A stretch of DNA of 64,000 nt from Psychrobacter fozii. GTDB taxonomy: Bacteria; Pseudomonadota; Gammaproteobacteria; Pseudomonadales; Moraxellaceae. Positions within the stretch are counted from its first letter, which is position 1; every line of letters starts with the position of its first letter. The translations under genes and the position numbers were made by a program. The notes below the pieces were generated by a model that was given only the letters and a program-made list of their open reading frames with translations, searched no databases and was not told the DNA's origin. Positions 46,575-56,095 of this stretch are shown in pieces. Location of the stretch: the NCBI RefSeq assembly GCF_003217155.1, contig NZ_QJSU01000001.1:434001-498000 (forward strand). Direction: 5' to 3'.

Positions 46575-47528
46575 TTAATGTTTAGATCTGATCGCAGCGA
46601 GGATAGTTTCTGGCGCCAAGTCTTCTACACGCCAATAATATAGTTGCTGCTCTGCGACCATATTAGCTAAGCGCTCGCCTAGTACCACATACGCAAAATC
46701 TGCTAGCTCAAGTGGTGGAAGAACTGTATCAGCAGTTGGTTCTAGGCGCTTCTCTGCCACAGCACTAACAACAGCTTCCCAATGCTCAAAAGCAGCACCA
46801 CTACTGACCACCACGATTGGCTTTGGCTGCTCTGATAAAGCTACATCCGTCTCAGAACAAGATGTCAGAAAACCTTGTAGCCATTGCTCGTATTGCACGC
46901 TTGCCTCTACAGGCATTTTTCGCTCGTACCAAGCAATGCTATCAACATGGACACCACGCGCCTGTAATGCATCGACCAATAATCGCCGACCACCAAGTCC
47001 ACGCCATACCAGCAGCTTATCACCTGCCTGCAAACTCTCGATCTCAGGCATCGCCAACATACCTTCATTATTGGCAACTTCAGGCTGGCGCACCTGATAC
47101 TCTAACTCATGAGCAAGTCTATTACTTAAGACAGCCGCCGTCGCCTCACCAACAGCAATGATATGGCTTGGTGCTTTTACAGGTGCATCTACTTGATCAT
47201 TTTCGTCATCTCGTACTTGATTCTCACGCTTCAGCATTTGCCAGACAGCTAAACCTGCAGCGGCCGCCGTTGGGCTAACGATAACAAGTGCCTTATAAGC
47301 CCCTGCTAGCCATTGCTGCATCAATATCATGTCATCATTAGTCGTTGGGCGCGACTGTAGCGCCAACATTGGCATCTCAACCACGCTCAACCCCTCCGCT
47401 TGTAAGTGCTGAGTCAGTGGTGCTGACCGCTCTACTGGGCGGGTATTGATGACGACTTGTGGTAGCAACAGATGAGCATCCGTTGCCTGACCTTTATGCA
47501 CAGATTTGGCGTAAATTGACGATGACAT
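46575..47528 (-). CDS. hemD: Uroporphyrinogen-III synthase
   Basis: Closes hydroxymethylbilane to uroporphyrinogen III with D-ring inversion. The family is poorly conserved; supporting features are VVINTRPVERSAPLTQHLQAEG, ALVIVSPTAAAAGLAVW, IIAVGEATAAVL, EGMLAMPEI, LLVWRGLGGRRLLVDALQARG with VDSIAWYERK, and PIVVVSSGAAFEHW. Length about 317 is above the typical 250-270 because of polar inserts. The ORF opens with GTG at 47570; the ATG at 47528 (MSSSIYAKS) is my choice but neither has a clear ribosome site. It lies about 100 bp downstream of hemC. Confidence 0.85.
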   Translation of the reverse strand: MSSSIYAKSVHKGQATDAHLLLPQVVINTRPVERSAPLTQHLQAEGLSVVEMPMLALQSRPTTNDDMILMQQWLAGAYKALVIVSPTAAAAGLAVWQMLKRENQVRDDENDQVDAPVKAPSHIIAVGEATAAVLSNRLAHELEYQVRQPEVANNEGMLAMPEIESLQAGDKLLVWRGLGGRRLLVDALQARGVHVDSIAWYERKMPVEASVQYEQWLQGFLTSCSETDVALSEQPKPIVVVSSGAAFEHWEAVVSAVAEKRLEPTADTVLPPLELADFAYVVLGERLANMVAEQQLYYWRVEDLAPETILAAIRSKH

Positions 47529-47625
47529 AGATGTACCATGACAAAAGACTGATAAAGTTGGCTTAACCACCCATCAACATCTACAGTGAGGGCGTTATGG
47601 CTAAGCTAATAAAGATACTGACGTG

Positions 47626-48660
47626 TTATTCAGGGTGATAAATCGCTGATAAGATATCACCAGCGCCATCGGCAAGTAGGAGCTTAGCAACATCAATACC
47701 AAGTTGATTGGCCTGTATTTCTTGCTCTTCTTGCGTACCGACTAATGTGACACGCTTTTCTGCCTTTAATAACTGGCTACCATCAGCTTGACCTACTCGG
47801 CCACGGAGCCACAACACATTACCATTGTCGTTATTACCGTTATCGCCATTATCATCGTTATTGGCATCTGTTTCACTAGCCATTTGCAAGACAGCATAGG
47901 CAGCAATCGGCACTTGGCAACCACCCTCTAGATGACGGTTTAGTGCGCGCTCTGCAATAAGACGAATACGTGCTTTATCGTCATTAAGCGGTGCTAGTAG
48001 CTTTAATACTTCATCGTCACCTTCACGGCATTCAATTGCTAGCGCACCTTGTCCAACTGCAGGTAAGCAAGCATCAATTTCAAGCTCACCGCGTATACGC
48101 TCATCCAGCTCAATGCGCTGCAAGCCACTGGTCGCTAAAATAATCGCATCATACTCGCCCGCGTCTAGCTTACCCAAACGAGTACCAACATTACCGCGCA
48201 AAGTCTTGATCTGTAAGTCTGAGCGATAGGCTTTGATCTGACACTGACGGCGCAAGCTGGACGTTCCCACCACCGCACCTTGTGGCAACTCATCAATACT
48301 ATTATAAGTATTAGAAACAAAAGCATCCGTAGGTGAAGCACGTTTACAATAGACACCTAGCGTCAATCCTTCAGGCAGCTGCATCGGTACATCTTTTAAT
48401 GAATGGACTGCAATATCCGCTTGCTTGTCATACAACGCTTGCTCAAGCTCTTTGACAAATAATCCTTTGCCACCAATTTTGGCCAACGGTGTGTCTAGTA
48501 TCTTGTCACCCTTAGTGACAATTTTGAGCAAGTTAATCGTCAATTCAGGATACATTTCTAATAGCCGTGCACGAATATGCTCAGCTTGCCATAGTGCTAA
48601 AGGACTCTGACGTGTAGCGATGTTTAAAGTGGTCAATGCAGTTTGCTGCGAATTGCTCAT
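47626..48660 (-). CDS. hemC: Hydroxymethylbilane synthase (porphobilinogen deaminase)
   Basis: Polymerises four porphobilinogens to hydroxymethylbilane. ATG at 48660 (MSNSQQTAL) has GAGG 6 nt upstream. Signature pieces: [93 protein letters not shown] and [15 protein letters not shown], where Cys carries the dipyrromethane cofactor. Domain 3 has an insert of about 20 residues made almost only of Asn, Asp and Gly (near residues 265-284), coded by trinucleotide-like repeats at 47818-47868. First of hemC-hemD-hemX; follows algR as in Pseudomonas. Confidence 0.96.
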   Translation of the reverse strand: MSNSQQTALTTLNIATRQSPLALWQAEHIRARLLEMYPELTINLLKIVTKGDKILDTPLAKIGGKGLFVKELEQALYDKQADIAVHSLKDVPMQLPEGLTLGVYCKRASPTDAFVSNTYNSIDELPQGAVVGTSSLRRQCQIKAYRSDLQIKTLRGNVGTRLGKLDAGEYDAIILATSGLQRIELDERIRGELEIDACLPAVGQGALAIECREGDDEVLKLLAPLNDDKARIRLIAERALNRHLEGGCQVPIAAYAVLQMASETDANNDDNGDNGNNDNGNVLWLRGRVGQADGSQLLKAEKRVTLVGTQEEQEIQANQLGIDVAKLLLADGAGDILSAIYHPE

Positions 48661-48845
48661 AAAAGGCCTCAATAAGTTCGGTATTATTATGTTGGTGCTG
48701 TAATGTTGGGCTGTGCTGTCAGTGCTGCTCGTATCTGTACGGCATAATATCTTTGTAGTATGACACCCGTACTAAACAATGTGGAAACTTGCCTCAGAAA
48801 ACGAGCGCTATACACCTGTTATAGTGAATACTGACGCAAAAAAAT

Positions 48846-48871
48846 ACCCCTATTTAAGCATAAATAAGGGT
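48846..48871 (-). terminator. Terminator after algR
   Basis: On the minus strand ACCCTTATTTA, loop TGCT, TAAATAGGGGT, then ATTTTTTTG. One mismatch in an 11-bp stem. It separates algR from hemC, which therefore likely has its own promoter. Confidence 0.8.
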
Positions 48872-48926
48872 TTGATGATATGGGATGATTATTTCACTAT
48901 TAAAACAGTAAGTTACATGTGTTAAG

Positions 48927-49664
48927 TTACATACTTTGAATTTTGTCACGTAATGCTGGCAAGTGGCGACGACTAACGGCTAGCGTCTCATCAATACCTT
49001 TAAAACGTATCTGATACTGCCCTGCATCTAACGTTTCTAAGTAATCCAAAAAGCTGAGATTGATAATTGCGTTACGATGCACGCGAAATAGTCGATCTTC
49101 AAACTCTTGCTCAAGTTCTTTTAACGTTTCATCAATGAGTACAATGCCATCTTTATGGCGGACTTTGACGTACTTCTGATCAGCCGTAAAATAGTAAATA
49201 TCTTTAAGCTTAATGAGCTCAACGCCGCGGTGAGTACGAGCAGCGATATGTTCGCGTACTGGCCGTGCGGTGGGATCTTCTAGCTTACGAATTTCATTCA
49301 ACTGAGCAGCATTTAGATTTTTAGCTTTATTCAGCGCTTCTACTAGTTCATCTTTATTAGCAGGCTTCAATAAGTAGCCAATCGCATTGGCTTTTAAAGC
49401 AGCAATTGCATAATGATCATAAGCCGTGACAAATATAATCGCTGGTGGGTGATCAAGTTGCGAAAGCTCTTGAGCACAGCGTACACCATCCATTTCAGGC
49501 ATACGGATATCTAACAATATGATATCTGGCTGCTGCGTTTTAACAGCCATAATGGCTTCTTTACCTGTTGTTGCTTGAGCGACCACTTGATGACCTGACT
49601 CTTGTACAATTCGGACCAAACGCTCACGCGCTAGCGGTTCATCATCACAAACTACAATACGCAT
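48927..49664 (-). CDS. algR: LytTR-family response regulator (AlgR-like)
   Basis: Two-domain regulator of 245 residues. Receiver domain MRIVVCDDEPLARERLVRIV with the acidic pocket, phospho-acceptor IILLDIRMPEMDGV (Asp near 54), VTAYDHYAIAALKANAIGYLLKPAN with the switch Thr/Tyr and conserved Lys. C-terminal LytTR DNA-binding domain: IAARTHRGVELIKLKDIYYFTADQKYVKV, FRVHRNAIINLSFLD. The ATG at 49664 has GGGAG 5 nt upstream. In Pseudomonas AlgR controls twitching and alginate; here the output is inferred to be type IV pili or similar. It is 328 bp from fimS. Confidence 0.93.
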   Translation of the reverse strand: MRIVVCDDEPLARERLVRIVQESGHQVVAQATTGKEAIMAVKTQQPDIILLDIRMPEMDGVRCAQELSQLDHPPAIIFVTAYDHYAIAALKANAIGYLLKPANKDELVEALNKAKNLNAAQLNEIRKLEDPTARPVREHIAARTHRGVELIKLKDIYYFTADQKYVKVRHKDGIVLIDETLKELEQEFEDRLFRVHRNAIINLSFLDYLETLDAGQYQIRFKGIDETLAVSRRHLPALRDKIQSM

Positions 49665-49992
49665 GCAAACTCCCATCCCTGGACAAACTTAATACTTTCA
49701 ATAGACATTACAAACATACTATCACTCATTACCATTCGCTTAGCATAAAAATATTTAATAAAACCACAAATAAAAAATTCTATAATAACCGATAAATCAG
49801 GGCTAATAATAAATTTAATACGAGGCTATTTTTTGTATCTCGTTTTTCATGTTTATTTATTCACCATCAATAATAATGATTCTTAATCACTACTAAATAC
49901 AAAGTAAAACAATAATATAGATATACGATGCAATATGTATGCCACGGTTATTTATTTATAAGAAAAATAAAAAATAAGTAATGAAAAAATCA
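49665..49992. other. fimS-algR intergenic region
   Basis: 328 bp, very AT-rich, no ORF of note. In relatives fimS and algR are nearly adjacent, so algR here probably has its own promoter. I see a weak Fur-like stretch near 49870 and no hairpin with a T-run. Confidence 0.5.
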
Positions 49993-51039
49993 TCATAGAC
50001 TGACGTCTTGTAGCGGATAGTCAATAACAGTAATAATTTGGGTGTTGGTCACTGTGCTTTTAATATCAGCACTTTGACCGAAATAGGAACGTAAACGCTC
50101 AGCTTGAACATAAAAACTCATGTTTTGGCGTAAATCATGATTAATGATTAAGGTTCTTTTGGGAAGGTCGACACCAATTACAATCATAACCTGATGCTGC
50201 TGCCACGTTACTTTAATATTGATACAAATAATTTCAGTGGTCATCTCAACCACATTTAGCAGCATTCGTTCCAATATGCTCTGCAGGGTTAAGGCATTGA
50301 TAACCATGTCATACATCACATCTTCGTCAGGTAGATCCCATGTCACCTCAAGCTTATCTGCCAAACGGCTAGCTTCAATCGCCAAATAATGCTCACATAG
50401 AGCGATCTCTTCTTCGAAGCTAATCTCGCGCGCCCCATTAAAGCTGGCACGGAATAATGCGGAAACGTTCTGTAATAAGGCAGCCGCTCGTGGTGGGTTG
50501 GATTCGATAAGGGACACAAGTGTGTTAATGGTATTAAAGAAAAAATGCGGGGAAAGACGCGCTTTGATGATATCGTTTTGGGCACTTAGTTTGTGTTCAA
50601 ATGATTGCTTAAGTGCATTCATCTCACGATATCGGCGTAAGAAATACAGCAAAAATATCAAGGCAAAACCACCAGCACTCACGGTATCAATTAATATATC
50701 TGGAATGAACGTCTGATGATTGTACTCAACCCAACCCATATTAATCATAATAAGACTGATTAGCGTCATTGAAATGGCATAGGTAGTCATTAGTATGCTG
50801 ACTACATATACCGTGACTTTGGGGATGCTCATACTTTTAAAGATATGGCGCAGATAGTCAATGATATACAGCGATGGCATGATGCTCAAAATATTTTGGA
50901 GTAACCTGCTCGAGAGTTGCATCAAAAAATCTGCCCAAGTGGCGATCTCGTAACGATGCGTCACCGTTACGAATATCGACCAAAAAAAGACATACAACAG
51001 CCACTGCCAAACTTTCATGACATCCATGAGCTTGGGCAT
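49993..51039 (-). CDS. fimS: LytS/FimS-type sensor kinase with degenerate ATP-binding domain
   Basis: 348 residues from the ATG at 51039 (MPKLMDVMK); the open frame extends to 51144, but that would run into argH. Several N-terminal TM segments (about 8-160: WLLYVFFWSIFVTV, LLQNILSIMPSLYII, VYVVSILMTTYAISMTLISL, GGFALIFLLYFL). The dimerisation/phospho-acceptor segment KARLSPHFFFNTINTLVSLI keeps the His, followed by LLQNVSALFRASF. The expected N-box (xxPLVENAxxHG) reads LTLQSILERMLLNVVEM with no Asn, and the G-boxes are not recognisable. Partner of algR by gene order. P. aeruginosa FimS/AlgZ is also regarded as atypical. Confidence 0.85.
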   Translation of the reverse strand: MPKLMDVMKVWQWLLYVFFWSIFVTVTHRYEIATWADFLMQLSSRLLQNILSIMPSLYIIDYLRHIFKSMSIPKVTVYVVSILMTTYAISMTLISLIMINMGWVEYNHQTFIPDILIDTVSAGGFALIFLLYFLRRYREMNALKQSFEHKLSAQNDIIKARLSPHFFFNTINTLVSLIESNPPRAAALLQNVSALFRASFNGAREISFEEEIALCEHYLAIEASRLADKLEVTWDLPDEDVMYDMVINALTLQSILERMLLNVVEMTTEIICINIKVTWQQHQVMIVIGVDLPKRTLIINHDLRQNMSFYVQAERLRSYFGQSADIKSTVTNTQIITVIDYPLQDVSL

Positions 51040-51125
51040 AAAAAACTCTAAGCGCTCCGCTAGCAAGGCTACCTCATCCTTTGCTATACTCGAGTTCTTA
51101 TTCTCTTGACTTGTCTTGTACCGAT

Positions 51126-52619
51126 ATGAACGCCAATTCTTCAAACCTTAGTAATCCCGAATCAAATGTAACTGCATCTGTCTCTGATTCTAGCACAGAT
51201 GCCTCTACAACAAATAACAGCCCTGCAAGCAGTCAGGGTCAGCAAATGTGGGGCGGTCGCTTTAGTGAAGCAACCGACAGCTTCGTTGCTGCCTTTACCG
51301 CATCTGTCGGCTTTGACCAACGTTTTGCACGTCACGATATTCAAGGCTCGATCGCTCATGCGACCATGCTCAAAGAATGTGACATTCTGACTGCTGACGA
51401 AGTGGCCACTATCATCGATGGCCTGCAGCAAGTGTTGCGCGAGATTGAAGCCGGTGAATTTAACTGGTCAATCGCGCTCGAAGACGTACACATGAACGTC
51501 GAATCACGTCTGACTGACATTATAGGTGCGGTTGGTAAAAAACTACATACTGGTCGTAGCCGTAACGATCAGGTAGCTACCGATATTCGTCTTTGGTTGC
51601 GTGAAGAGACGGATAACATCATAGCCCTATTGGTACGTTTGCAAAGTGGCTTGCTGGATTTGGCTGATCAACATACCGATACCATCATGCCAGGCTTTAC
51701 CCATTTGCAAACGGCACAGCCCGTCAGCTTTGGCCATCACGTGATGGCATGGTTTGAGATGTTGTATCGCGATACTGAACGTTTGGTCGACGCGCGCCGC
51801 CGTATTAATCAGATGCCACTTGGTAGTGCGGCTCTAGCTGGTACAACGTTCCCAATCGATCGTACGATTACTGCTGAACTGCTTGGTTTCGAAGGTATCT
51901 GCCAGAACTCTTTGGATGCAGTTTCTGATCGTGATTTTGCCATTGAGTTTACCTCTGCCGCGTCTATTCTCATGATGCACATGTCACGCATGAGTGAAGA
52001 GATTATTCTTTGGATGTCAGCACAGTTTAACTTCGTGCAGATTCCAGATCGCTTCTGTACTGGCTCATCTATCATGCCGCAGAAGAAAAACCCTGATGTA
52101 CCTGAATTGGTACGCGGTAAAGCAGCACGTGTCTTTGGTCAACTGATGACCCTGCTTAGCCTGATGAAGAGTCAGCCACTGGCCTATAACAAAGACAATC
52201 AAGAAGACAAAGAGCCACTCTTTGATTGCGTCGATACCCTTACCGGCTGTTTATTGGCCTTTGGTGATATGCTACCTAACATCACGCCTAATAAAGAAAA
52301 CATGCGTGCTGCCACTATGAAAGGCTACGCGACTGCCACTGACCTTGCAGATTATCTGGTACGCCAAGGTGTTGCGTTCCGTGATGCCCATGAAGTGGTT
52401 GGTAATGCCGTTGCTTTGGGTATCAAAGAAGGCGTTGATTTGAGTGATTTATCATTGGCACAGCTACAGCAGTTTAGCAATGCTATCGGTGAGGATGTCT
52501 TTGATTATCTAACGCTAGAAGGCTCATTAGCAGCCCGTGACCATTTAGGTGGCACTGCACCGAATCAAGTGAAAAAGGCCGTAATCAATGGTCGGGCTCG
52601 TTTGAAAGCTTTTGCTTAA
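51126..52619 (+). CDS. argH: Argininosuccinate lyase
   Basis: Splits argininosuccinate to arginine and fumarate. The fumarase/aspartase superfamily signature [12 protein letters not shown] is intact, as are [58 protein letters not shown] and [16 protein letters not shown]. Starting at 51126 the protein has about 40 Ser/Asn/Thr/Ala-rich residues before MWGGRF; the ATG at 51246 with AGGGT 6 nt upstream would give a standard-length N-terminus. Both are possible. It is divergent from fimS with under 100 bp between, as in Pseudomonas and Acinetobacter. Confidence 0.96.
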   Translation: MNANSSNLSNPESNVTASVSDSSTDASTTNNSPASSQGQQMWGGRFSEATDSFVAAFTASVGFDQRFARHDIQGSIAHATMLKECDILTADEVATIIDGLQQVLREIEAGEFNWSIALEDVHMNVESRLTDIIGAVGKKLHTGRSRNDQVATDIRLWLREETDNIIALLVRLQSGLLDLADQHTDTIMPGFTHLQTAQPVSFGHHVMAWFEMLYRDTERLVDARRRINQMPLGSAALAGTTFPIDRTITAELLGFEGICQNSLDAVSDRDFAIEFTSAASILMMHMSRMSEEIILWMSAQFNFVQIPDRFCTGSSIMPQKKNPDVPELVRGKAARVFGQLMTLLSLMKSQPLAYNKDNQEDKEPLFDCVDTLTGCLLAFGDMLPNITPNKENMRAATMKGYATATDLADYLVRQGVAFRDAHEVVGNAVALGIKEGVDLSDLSLAQLQQFSNAIGEDVFDYLTLEGSLAARDHLGGTAPNQVKKAVINGRARLKAFA

Positions 52620-52660
52620 AAGCGACTTTATAACCAAGTAGTTTATTAATTTAATAATCG

Positions 52661-52691
52661 AAAAACACCCGCTACTTAGGCGGGTGTTTTT
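52661..52691 (+). terminator. Rho-independent terminator of argH
   Basis: AAAAACACCCGC / GCGGGTGTTTTT perfect 12-bp stem with a 7-nt loop, 41 bp after the argH stop. Confidence 0.95.
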
Positions 52692-52759
52692 GTTACCATA
52701 AGCAGGTAACGTCATTTAAAATATATTTATAAAGACCCATACATAATAAGGAACGCCTT

Positions 52760-53050
52760 ATGACTGAGACTTTTAATCCTCAAGCCAATACTGTATTTTG
52801 CCGTAAATATAAGCAAGATTTGCCAAAGATGCCACACCCGCCTTTTCCTAATAAGAAAGGTCAAGAGCTGCAAGAAACCGTATCTGACAAAGCGTGGAAA
52901 GAATGGATCGAACATCAAACCATGCTGATCAACGAAAACCATTTAAGCATGATGGATCCTGCCGCCAAAAAGTTCTTAACCGAACAACGTGATAAGTTTT
53001 TAGACAATGAAGACTATGAACGTGCACAGGGTTGGACACCAGAAAGCTAG
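52760..53050 (+). CDS. yggX: Probable Fe(2+)-trafficking protein
   Basis: Small cytosolic protein of 96 residues that protects Fe-S clusters from oxidative damage. Family features: [24 protein letters not shown] with the conserved Cys, [23 protein letters not shown] and the closing [15 protein letters not shown] precedes the ATG by about 6 nt. It lies between two good terminators and so is a single-gene transcript. In many gammaproteobacteria it sits after mutY, which is absent here. Confidence 0.95.
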   Translation: MTETFNPQANTVFCRKYKQDLPKMPHPPFPNKKGQELQETVSDKAWKEWIEHQTMLINENHLSMMDPAAKKFLTEQRDKFLDNEDYERAQGWTPES

Positions 53051-53084
53051 TCCTTCTTTCTTTTCTTACTTTTTAACAAACATC

Positions 53085-53117
53085 AAAAAACGCGCTATTT
53101 CATATAGCGCGTTTTTT
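53085..53117. terminator. Bidirectional terminator between yggX and phoU
   Basis: AAAAAACGCGCTAT / ATAGCGCGTTTTTT stem with a 5-nt loop. It is symmetric with T-runs on both strands. Confidence 0.95.
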
Positions 53118-53148
53118 TAACAATCAAATACCAACTTAATAGTTTTTA

Positions 53149-53940
53149 CTATTCATCATTATCTAATGAAGCACTGTCAGAATCTGACACTGTGGCTGAT
53201 GTGACACTGACTTGGCGCGCCGCCATGCGGTCATTGGCTTCTTGTACGGCTTTTTCGACCAGTGCATAGTCAGAATGACGAACATCTTGACCACTACTAT
53301 AGTTAATCACCAGCTCGGCGACATTCTGTGCATGATCGCCAATACGCTCAAGTGCACGCAAGACCCACATAATATTGATTACTTTTGAGACATGGCGTGA
53401 ATCTTCCATAATATAGGTCATTAGTGCGCGAATAGCCGATTGATACTCATCGTTGACCACATTGTCATTACGCATGACCTCAAATGCTTGCTCGGCATTC
53501 GACTGACTAAAAGCCTCTAACGCATTATGGAGCATGAGGCGAACTTGATTACTTAGGTGCTGTACTTCTGAGTAGCCGTACGACAATTTACCTTGCGCGG
53601 CGATTTTATTTGCCATTTGGGCAATTTTTACGGCTTCATCACCAATACGTTCTAAATCAACCACGCCTTTACTGATGGACATGACCAAACGTAAATCACT
53701 GGCGGCAGGCTGGCGTTTTGCGACCAATAACAAAATATGCTCATCCAACTCTACTTCCATTCGATTTATCTCAAAATCTAAATCGATGACCTCTTGTGCC
53801 AACGTCTCATTTTTATCGATGAGCGCATGAATGGCTTGGGCCACTTGGTCCGCGGCCCTATCACCCATGTATAGAAACAACCGAATGGCTTCGTCAAGAT
53901 CTTGGTCAAAACTTTTAGAGATATGCTTATCACTTTGCAT
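53149..53940 (-). CDS. phoU: Phosphate signalling complex protein PhoU
   Basis: Peripheral regulator linking the Pst transporter to PhoR/PhoB. 263 residues with two PhoU repeats of three-helix bundles. Metal-binding helix motifs: DLDFEINRMEVELDEHILLLVAKRQPAASDLR, then VDLERIGDEAVKIAQMA in repeat 1 and ALERIGDHAQNVAELVI in repeat 2 (the E/DxxRxxDxxxN pattern). It ends in a Ser/Asp-rich tail of about 25 residues. Last gene of pstSCAB-phoU, 118 bp after pstB. Confidence 0.95.
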   Translation of the reverse strand: MQSDKHISKSFDQDLDEAIRLFLYMGDRAADQVAQAIHALIDKNETLAQEVIDLDFEINRMEVELDEHILLLVAKRQPAASDLRLVMSISKGVVDLERIGDEAVKIAQMANKIAAQGKLSYGYSEVQHLSNQVRLMLHNALEAFSQSNAEQAFEVMRNDNVVNDEYQSAIRALMTYIMEDSRHVSKVINIMWVLRALERIGDHAQNVAELVINYSSGQDVRHSDYALVEKAVQEANDRMAARQVSVTSATVSDSDSASLDNDE

Positions 53941-54058
53941 AAGAGGTATTCCCTGAAATACATATATTAGTAACGCGATGAGATTTTTAGGTTAAATGAA
54001 TTAGCTCACAAAACCTTATCAAACGTATCGAGCATTTTTCACTTATTAATGCTCAGTG

Positions 54059-54991
54059 TTAGCCATAACGACCTGTAATATAGTCTTCTGTCGCTTTTTG
54101 AACAGGCTTAGTAAATACTTGATCAGTCTCACCCATCTCAATCATATCGCCTAAATACATATAGACCGTATAGTCTGACACCCGCGCCGCTTGTTGCATG
54201 TTGTGAGTGACGATAGCAATGGTATAGTCATTTTTTAGGTCTTCGATCAAATCTTCGATCGCACCCGTCGAGATAGGATCTAACGCGGATGTCGGCTCAT
54301 CGAGTAGTAATACTTCAGGCTTGGTCGCGACACTTCGTGCGATACATAAGCGCTGCTGCTGTCCGCCTGATAAAGACAATCCAGAAGCCTTTAGTTTGTC
54401 TTTTACTTCTGGCCATAATGCAGATTTCTTGAGTGCCCATTCCACGCGATTGTCTAGCTCAGCCTTGCTTAACTTTTCGTAGAGGCGTACACCAAAGGCC
54501 ACATTGTCATAAATCGACATTGGGAATGGGGTTGGTTTTTGAAAGACCATGCCGACTTGGGCGCGTAGCAAATTCACATCGACGTCTTTACCCAATATAT
54601 CATTGCCATCAAGGTTGATACTGCCTTCGGCACGCATACCTGGATACAAGTCGTACATACGATTAAAGGTACGTAATAGCGTGGATTTGCCACAACCTGA
54701 TGGACCAATAAAAGCGGTTACTTTTTTATCAGGGATATCGATATTGATATTTTTTAGTGCTTGGAAATCACCATAATAAAAATTTAAATCACGAATCTGC
54801 ATTTTTGCCGGCGGCATATTTTGCGGGAGATCATGAAGGGTTTGTTTGGTCAGGCTGGCAATATCGGGTTGCTGCATTTGTGTGCTCGTAGACATGGATC
54901 GATTCAATAAATTGCCAGTTGTCGTATTGAATGTATCAACCGTGCTTTTGGTGCGTGTTTTGCTTGCGACATCATTCATAATATTATCCAA
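54059..54991 (-). CDS. pstB: Phosphate ABC transporter ATP-binding protein
   Basis: 310 residues versus about 258 for most PstB. Walker [19 protein letters not shown]-loop [19 protein letters not shown], signature [16 protein letters not shown], Walker [14 protein letters not shown] and the H-loop IVTHNM are all intact. The extra length is an N-terminal tail of about 60 residues rich in Thr/Ser/Asn/Gln before [18 protein letters not shown]; an internal ATG (MQIRDLN) would give the usual length, but the long frame is uninterrupted. Couples ATP hydrolysis to phosphate import through PstCA. Confidence 0.95.
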   Translation of the reverse strand: MDNIMNDVASKTRTKSTVDTFNTTTGNLLNRSMSTSTQMQQPDIASLTKQTLHDLPQNMPPAKMQIRDLNFYYGDFQALKNINIDIPDKKVTAFIGPSGCGKSTLLRTFNRMYDLYPGMRAEGSINLDGNDILGKDVDVNLLRAQVGMVFQKPTPFPMSIYDNVAFGVRLYEKLSKAELDNRVEWALKKSALWPEVKDKLKASGLSLSGGQQQRLCIARSVATKPEVLLLDEPTSALDPISTGAIEDLIEDLKNDYTIAIVTHNMQQAARVSDYTVYMYLGDMIEMGETDQVFTKPVQKATEDYITGRYG

Positions 54992-55030
54992 CCTAGCTTA
55001 ATTGATTTCGTATAAGTGTGAGTAAATGCT

Positions 55031-55054
55031 TGGTATCTTGGTATCTTGGTATCT
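55031..55054. repeat. Triple 8-bp tandem repeat
   Basis: TGGTATCT is repeated three times without a gap in the pstA-pstB intergenic space. The short array could vary by slipped-strand mispairing but is not in a coding frame. Confidence 0.8.
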
Positions 55055-55081
55055 TCGTGCTGTGTCATCTGACATCAGGCT

Positions 55082-55996
55082 TTATTTGACCTGACCTCTA
55101 CTACCAATAAATCTCGCCAAAATATTGAGTACCAAGACAGAAGTAGTAATAAGGAGCGCCGCTGCCCACGCTAAAGTATGCCAGTTGTCATAAGGACTCA
55201 TCGCAAACTGGTAGATCGTATTTGGTAAGTTGGCAAGAGGTTGACCCATATCAGTGCTGAAATACTGGTTGTTCAGCGCGGTAAATAGCAATGGTGCCGT
55301 CTCACCTGTGATTCTCGCAAAGGCCAATAACACCCCAGTCGTAAGTCCGGCTCTAGCAGCCTTGATCGTTACTTGCGTCACCATCTTCCACTTGGGTGTG
55401 CCCAATGCATAGGCTGCCTCACGAATGCTATTAGGAACCAGATTCAGCATATTCTCAGTCGTACGCACGACCACAGGGATGACAATCAATGCCAATGCCA
55501 ATGCGCCCGCCCAACCAGAGAAACTTTGACCTTTTACCATGAGCGCATAAATAAACAGACCAATGACAATAGACGGTGCCGATAACAAAATATCATTTAA
55601 GAATCGCGTGACTTTACCAAGCATGCTACCTTGAGAAAACTCAGATAAATAAATACCTGTCATCAGTCCGATAGGTGCCCCGATAAACAATCCTGAAAAC
55701 GCTAACATGACTGAACCGACAATCGCGTTGCGTAACCCGCCAGCACTCATCGGTGGCGGTGTATCAGCAGTAAAGATAGGCAGTTGCACTATGCCCTGAA
55801 AGCCTTCCACTAAAAGCGTAAGCAAAATCCAAAACAGCCAAAATAAACCGAAAACCATCGCCGCCATAGCAAACCCTAGACCCACTTTATTGGCCCAGCG
55901 GCGCTTATTATATAAGCTTCTGTTATAACGCCCTTCAAAACCTGTGTTCAGCGGTGACGGTGCATTGATTGCGTTGGTAGCATTGTTAGAAGGCAT
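55082..55996 (-). CDS. pstA: Phosphate ABC transporter permease PstA
   Basis: 304 residues from the ATG at 55996 (MPSNNATNAIN), where GGGAA lies about 8 nt upstream; the open frame up to 56095 adds 33 residues of non-family type. Six TM helices: VGLGFAMAAMVFGLFWLFWI, IVGSVMLAFSGLFIGAPIGL, then the binding-protein-dependent transport signature EAAYALGTPKWKMVTQVTIK, and a last helix LAWAAALLITTSVLVLNIL. It forms the channel with PstC, which lies 99 bp upstream. Confidence 0.94.
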   Translation of the reverse strand: MPSNNATNAINAPSPLNTGFEGRYNRSLYNKRRWANKVGLGFAMAAMVFGLFWLFWILLTLLVEGFQGIVQLPIFTADTPPPMSAGGLRNAIVGSVMLAFSGLFIGAPIGLMTGIYLSEFSQGSMLGKVTRFLNDILLSAPSIVIGLFIYALMVKGQSFSGWAGALALALIVIPVVVRTTENMLNLVPNSIREAAYALGTPKWKMVTQVTIKAARAGLTTGVLLAFARITGETAPLLFTALNNQYFSTDMGQPLANLPNTIYQFAMSPYDNWHTLAWAAALLITTSVLVLNILARFIGSRGQVK

Positions 55997-56095
55997 AAAA
56001 TGTGTTTCCCGTATTTTTATCAATACCAATAACCATCGACACTTAACTGATTGATTCACTCGAACTGACTCAATCAAACTAAGGCAATCTAGCAA

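Noticed and set aside
49862..49891. Second Fur box between fimS and algR
   Set aside because: AATAATAATGATTCTTAATC matches only about 13 of 19 positions in a very AT-rich stretch.
55031..55054. Phase-variable repeat controlling pstA or pstB
   Set aside because: Only three 8-bp units and no promoter or coding frame obviously affected.
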